From assembly GCA_905236465.1 (NCBI GenBank), contig CAJOQA010000120.1, positions 1 through 7,703 of the forward strand: a stretch of DNA of 7,703 nucleotides. Reading direction: 5' to 3'. The stretch is from an uncultured Treponema sp. GTDB lineage: Bacteria > Spirochaetota > Spirochaetia > Treponematales > Treponemataceae. Both the position numbers and the translations under genes were made by a program. This document shows, one piece after another, positions 5,829 through 7,703 of this stretch. How positions within the stretch are numbered: the first letter of the stretch is position 1; every line of letters starts with the position of its first letter. The notes under the pieces are model-generated. The model was not told where the DNA came from and ran no database searches. It saw nothing but the letters and a program-made list of their open reading frames with translations.

Positions 5829-6038
5829 ATGCCATTGCTGTTTGCTGCCCCGGGGCAGGAAGTTAAGGTTGTGAAGGTTGGCGGAGAGGCTGCTGTGAGG
5901 CAACATCTTAATGAAATAGGTTTTACTGTGGGAACTCCTGTAACTGTTGTCTCTAAAATTCCTACAGGTCTTATTGTAAAAGTAAAAGAAGCCCGTATTG
6001 CTATTGACAAGTCTATGGCTTCAAAAATCATGATTTAA
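5829..6038 (+). CDS. FeoA-like protein, first of a tandem pair
   Basis: This is a 69-aa SH3-like FeoA-family protein, a small cytoplasmic partner of the ferrous-iron transporter FeoB. It has the pattern G-Q-E-V-K-V-V-K-V-G-G, then R-Q-H-L-N-E-I-G-F-T-V-G-T-P-V-T-V-V, ending with I-V-K-V-K-E-A-R-I-A-I-D-K-S-M-A-S-K-I-M-I. It is diverged from classical FeoA: the G-D-P-V segment is missing, and it has the A-I-D-K-x-M-A-x-K-I-M ending that I associate with the first FeoA of FeoA-FeoA-FeoB operons. AAGGAG (5816-5821) is 7 nt from the ATG at 5829 and 4 nt from an adjacent in-frame ATG at 5826, so either may be used. It is the first gene behind the feo promoter, 42 nt before the second feoA. Confidence 0.85.
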   Translation: MPLLFAAPGQEVKVVKVGGEAAVRQHLNEIGFTVGTPVTVVSKIPTGLIVKVKEARIAIDKSMASKIMI

Positions 6039-6080
6039 AGGAAGCTGAGGCTTTCTGTAGATATTTTAGGAGTAAAAACG

Positions 6081-6302
6081 ATGAACACATTGAAAGATGC
6101 GGCCGTAGGTTCAACTGTTACCGTAAAAAAGTTGAATGGGGAAGGTGCCCTAAAAAGGCGCCTGATGGACATGGGCTTTACTACAGGATGCAGCGTTTAT
6201 ATACGCAAGGTAGCCCCTTTAGGTGACCCTGTAGAAGTTACAATTCGTGGTTATGAACTTTCTGTTCGTAAAGATGATGCACAATTGATAGACATAGCAT
6301 AA
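6081..6302 (+). CDS. feoA: Ferrous iron transport protein A
   Basis: This 73-aa protein is close to the usual FeoA length and pattern: G-S-T-V-T-V-K-K-L-N-G, R-R-L-M-D-M-G-F-T-T-G, P-L-G-D-P-V-E-V-T-I-R-G-Y-E-L-S-V-R, ending D-A-Q-L-I-D-I. FeoA is a small cytoplasmic SH3-like protein needed for FeoB-dependent Fe(II) uptake, probably by acting on the FeoB G domain. AGGAG (6068-6072) lies 8 nt before the ATG. It follows the FeoA-like gene by 42 nt and precedes feoB by 19 nt, so the three genes form one operon. It is clearly diverged from its neighbour, which points to an old duplication with separate roles. Confidence 0.93.
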   Translation: MNTLKDAAVGSTVTVKKLNGEGALKRRLMDMGFTTGCSVYIRKVAPLGDPVEVTIRGYELSVRKDDAQLIDIA

Positions 6303-6321
6303 AAGGATACGAGGCTTAAGT

Positions 6322-7703
6322 ATGGAAGCAAAAAAAATCGCTCTTGCAGGAAATCCAAACTGTGGCAAGACAACAATGTTTAACTCTTTAACAGGAACAA
6401 TTCAGTACGTAGGAAACTGGCCAGGAGTTACAGTAGAAAAAAAAGAAGGAAAGGCAAAGGGTTTTGATAATTTAGTTGTAACTGACCTACCTGGCATTTA
6501 TTCACTTTCTCCTTACACAAATGAAGAGATTGTTTCCCGTGATTATTTGGCAGGAGATGAAGCTTCTGCTGTAATCAATATTGTAGATGCAACAAACCTT
6601 GAGCGTAACCTTTATCTTACAACTCAGATTCTTGAGCTTGGTAAGCCCGTTGTTGTTGCCCTTAACATGATGGACTCTTTAAAAAAGAGCGGAAGCACAA
6701 TTGATGTTGCAAAGCTTTCTGAAAAGTTGGGCTGCAAAATTGTTGAGACAATAGCTCTGCGCGGAAAGGGTGTAAAAGAAGTTGCCCAGGCTGCAAAGGA
6801 AGCTGCTGATGGAAACGGAAAGGCAAATGTTCCCCAGGCTGTCTTTGCATCTGATGTTGAAAGCGCAATTACTCAGGTTGAAGGTCTTTTGCCTGCTTCT
6901 GTAAAGGGATCCCTTAAAAGATGGACAGCTATAAAAGTTCTTGAGCGCGACGCAAATGTTCTTGCTTCTGTGAGCCTTTCTGCATCAGATGCTGCAAAGG
7001 CTGAGGAAATTACAAAGTCACTTGAAAAAAAGCACGAGGATGATATTGAATCAATTATAACCAATGAACGCTATAATTACATCACCTCTATGCTCAAGGG
7101 GGTACTTGTAAAATCTGGTGATTCCCTGACAACATCTGATAAAATTGACCGTGTTGTTACAAACCGTATTCTTGGTATTCCAATTTTCCTTTTAGTTATG
7201 TGGTTTGTTTATTGGGTAGCTGTTTCTACCGTTGGTGGAATGGGAACTGACTGGGCAAACGATACTGTAGTTGGCGGAATTCAGGAATGGGTTGAAGGTG
7301 CCATGAGTGATGCTGGTGCTAATGAAATTCTTACTGACTGTTTAGTAAATGGTGTTATTGGCGGACTTGGTGCTGTCTTTGGTTTCTTGCCACAGATGGC
7401 AATCCTCTTCCTGCTTCTTTCAATTCTTGAAGATGTTGGTTACATGGTTCGCATTGCCTTTGTTATGGACCGTCTCTTCCGCAAATTTGGTCTTTCAGGT
7501 AAGTCTTTTATTCCCTTGCTGATTTCTTCTGGTTGCGGAATTCCAGGTATTATGGCAAGCCGCACTATTGAAAATGAAAATGACCGCCGCATGACAATTA
7601 TGACAACAACTTGGATTCCATGTGGTGCTAAGCTTCCTGTTATTGCCCTCTTTGGTGTTGTTATTGCAAACAAGGTTTCTGGAACTGATGGTTCTTGGGT
7701 TGG
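6322..7703 (+). CDS. feoB: Ferrous iron transporter FeoB, 3' end outside the window
   Basis: FeoB is the inner-membrane Fe(II) permease with a cytoplasmic G-protein domain. The first 460 codons are visible, with no stop before the window edge. G domain motifs are G1 GNPNCGKT (10-17), G2 T37 in G-N-W-P-G-V-T-V-E, G3 DLPG (55-58) and G4 NMMD (115-118). The G5 region reads T-I-A-L-R-G-K-G (143-150), with Ile where many relatives have Ser before A-L. A helical spacer follows (about 170-280). Membrane segments begin at about 286. The first Gate motif has S-G-C-G-I-P-G-I-M-A-S-R-T with C405, and the second I-P-C-G-A-K-L-P-V with C434. These are equivalent to the conserved Gate cysteines, with C-G-A-K replacing C-S-A-R of the E. 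coli form. GAGG (6311-6314) is 7 nt before the ATG. Metal choice (Fe versus Mn) cannot be settled from sequence. Confidence 0.97.
   Translation, partial: MEAKKIALAGNPNCGKTTMFNSLTGTIQYVGNWPGVTVEKKEGKAKGFDNLVVTDLPGIYSLSPYTNEEIVSRDYLAGDEASAVINIVDATNLERNLYLTTQILELGKPVVVALNMMDSLKKSGSTIDVAKLSEKLGCKIVETIALRGKGVKEVAQAAKEAADGNGKANVPQAVFASDVESAITQVEGLLPASVKGSLKRWTAIKVLERDANVLASVSLSASDAAKAEEITKSLEKKHEDDIESIITNERYNYITSMLKGVLVKSGDSLTTSDKIDRVVTNRILGIPIFLLVMWFVYWVAVSTVGGMGTDWANDTVVGGIQEWVEGAMSDAGANEILTDCLVNGVIGGLGAVFGFLPQMAILFLLLSILEDVGYMVRIAFVMDRLFRKFGLSGKSFIPLLISSGCGIPGIMASRTIENENDRRMTIMTTTWIPCGAKLPVIALFGVVIANKVSGTDGSWV

Noticed and set aside
5789..6031. Minus-strand 80-codon open frame opposite the first feoA
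   Set aside because: The FeoA reading has a promoter, ribosome binding site and family motifs. The opposite frame has none.
6662..7673. Minus-strand open frames opposite feoB (6662-6868, 6873-7064, 7440-7673)
   Set aside because: feoB is certain on the other strand; these are shadows.

Overview
This is a moderately AT-rich bacterial stretch that most resembles a spirochaete of the Treponema group. That is an inference from three things: a FliL-type flagellar protein, a sigma-28-like promoter in front of a long membrane protein with a Glu-rich repeat tail, and a 516-aa soluble protein resembling a family I associate with spirochaetes. GTG and TTG starts are used. I recognise no tRNA, rRNA, CRISPR array, insertion sequence or transposase.

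Left part (1-1868, minus strand): a two-gene unit transcribed leftward. It holds hflX, a ribosome-associated GTPase, followed with a 4-nt ATGA stop/start overlap by a FliL-like single-pass membrane protein. Positions 1-33 lie beyond the fliL-like stop; too little is visible there to call a gene.

Middle (1869-4075, plus strand): a 175-bp divergent intergenic region drives hflX one way and, on the other strand, a two-gene unit. The first gene (GTG start) encodes a 614-aa two-pass membrane protein with a Cache-like extracytoplasmic region, a basic cytoplasmic helical region and an acidic tail with 15-residue repeats. The second is a 61-aa protein of unknown function, probably starting at TTG 3890 behind a GGAGG site inside the end of the first gene. 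An A8 tract near the end of the first gene could fuse the two frames if it lost one base.

Convergent gene (4099-5649, minus): a 516-aa predicted soluble helical protein, possibly DUF5312, with only 23 bp between it and the plus-strand unit.

Right part (5650-7703, plus): a ferrous-iron transport operon, feoA-like / feoA / feoB, with feoB running off the right edge. Its promoter matches the sigma-70 consensus (TTGACA, 17, TATACT). A perfect 7-4-7 inverted repeat covers the -10 and the expected transcription start, so repression by a metal-responsive regulator is likely.

The most notable pattern is in the promoters. hflX, the 516-aa gene and feo all have TTGnnA-17-TATACT elements. In the first two, the -10 ends only 8 and 6 nt before the ATG and there is no Shine-Dalgarno sequence, which predicts leaderless mRNAs. 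The other start sites in the window have a recognisable Shine-Dalgarno sequence, though the one for feoB is weak.
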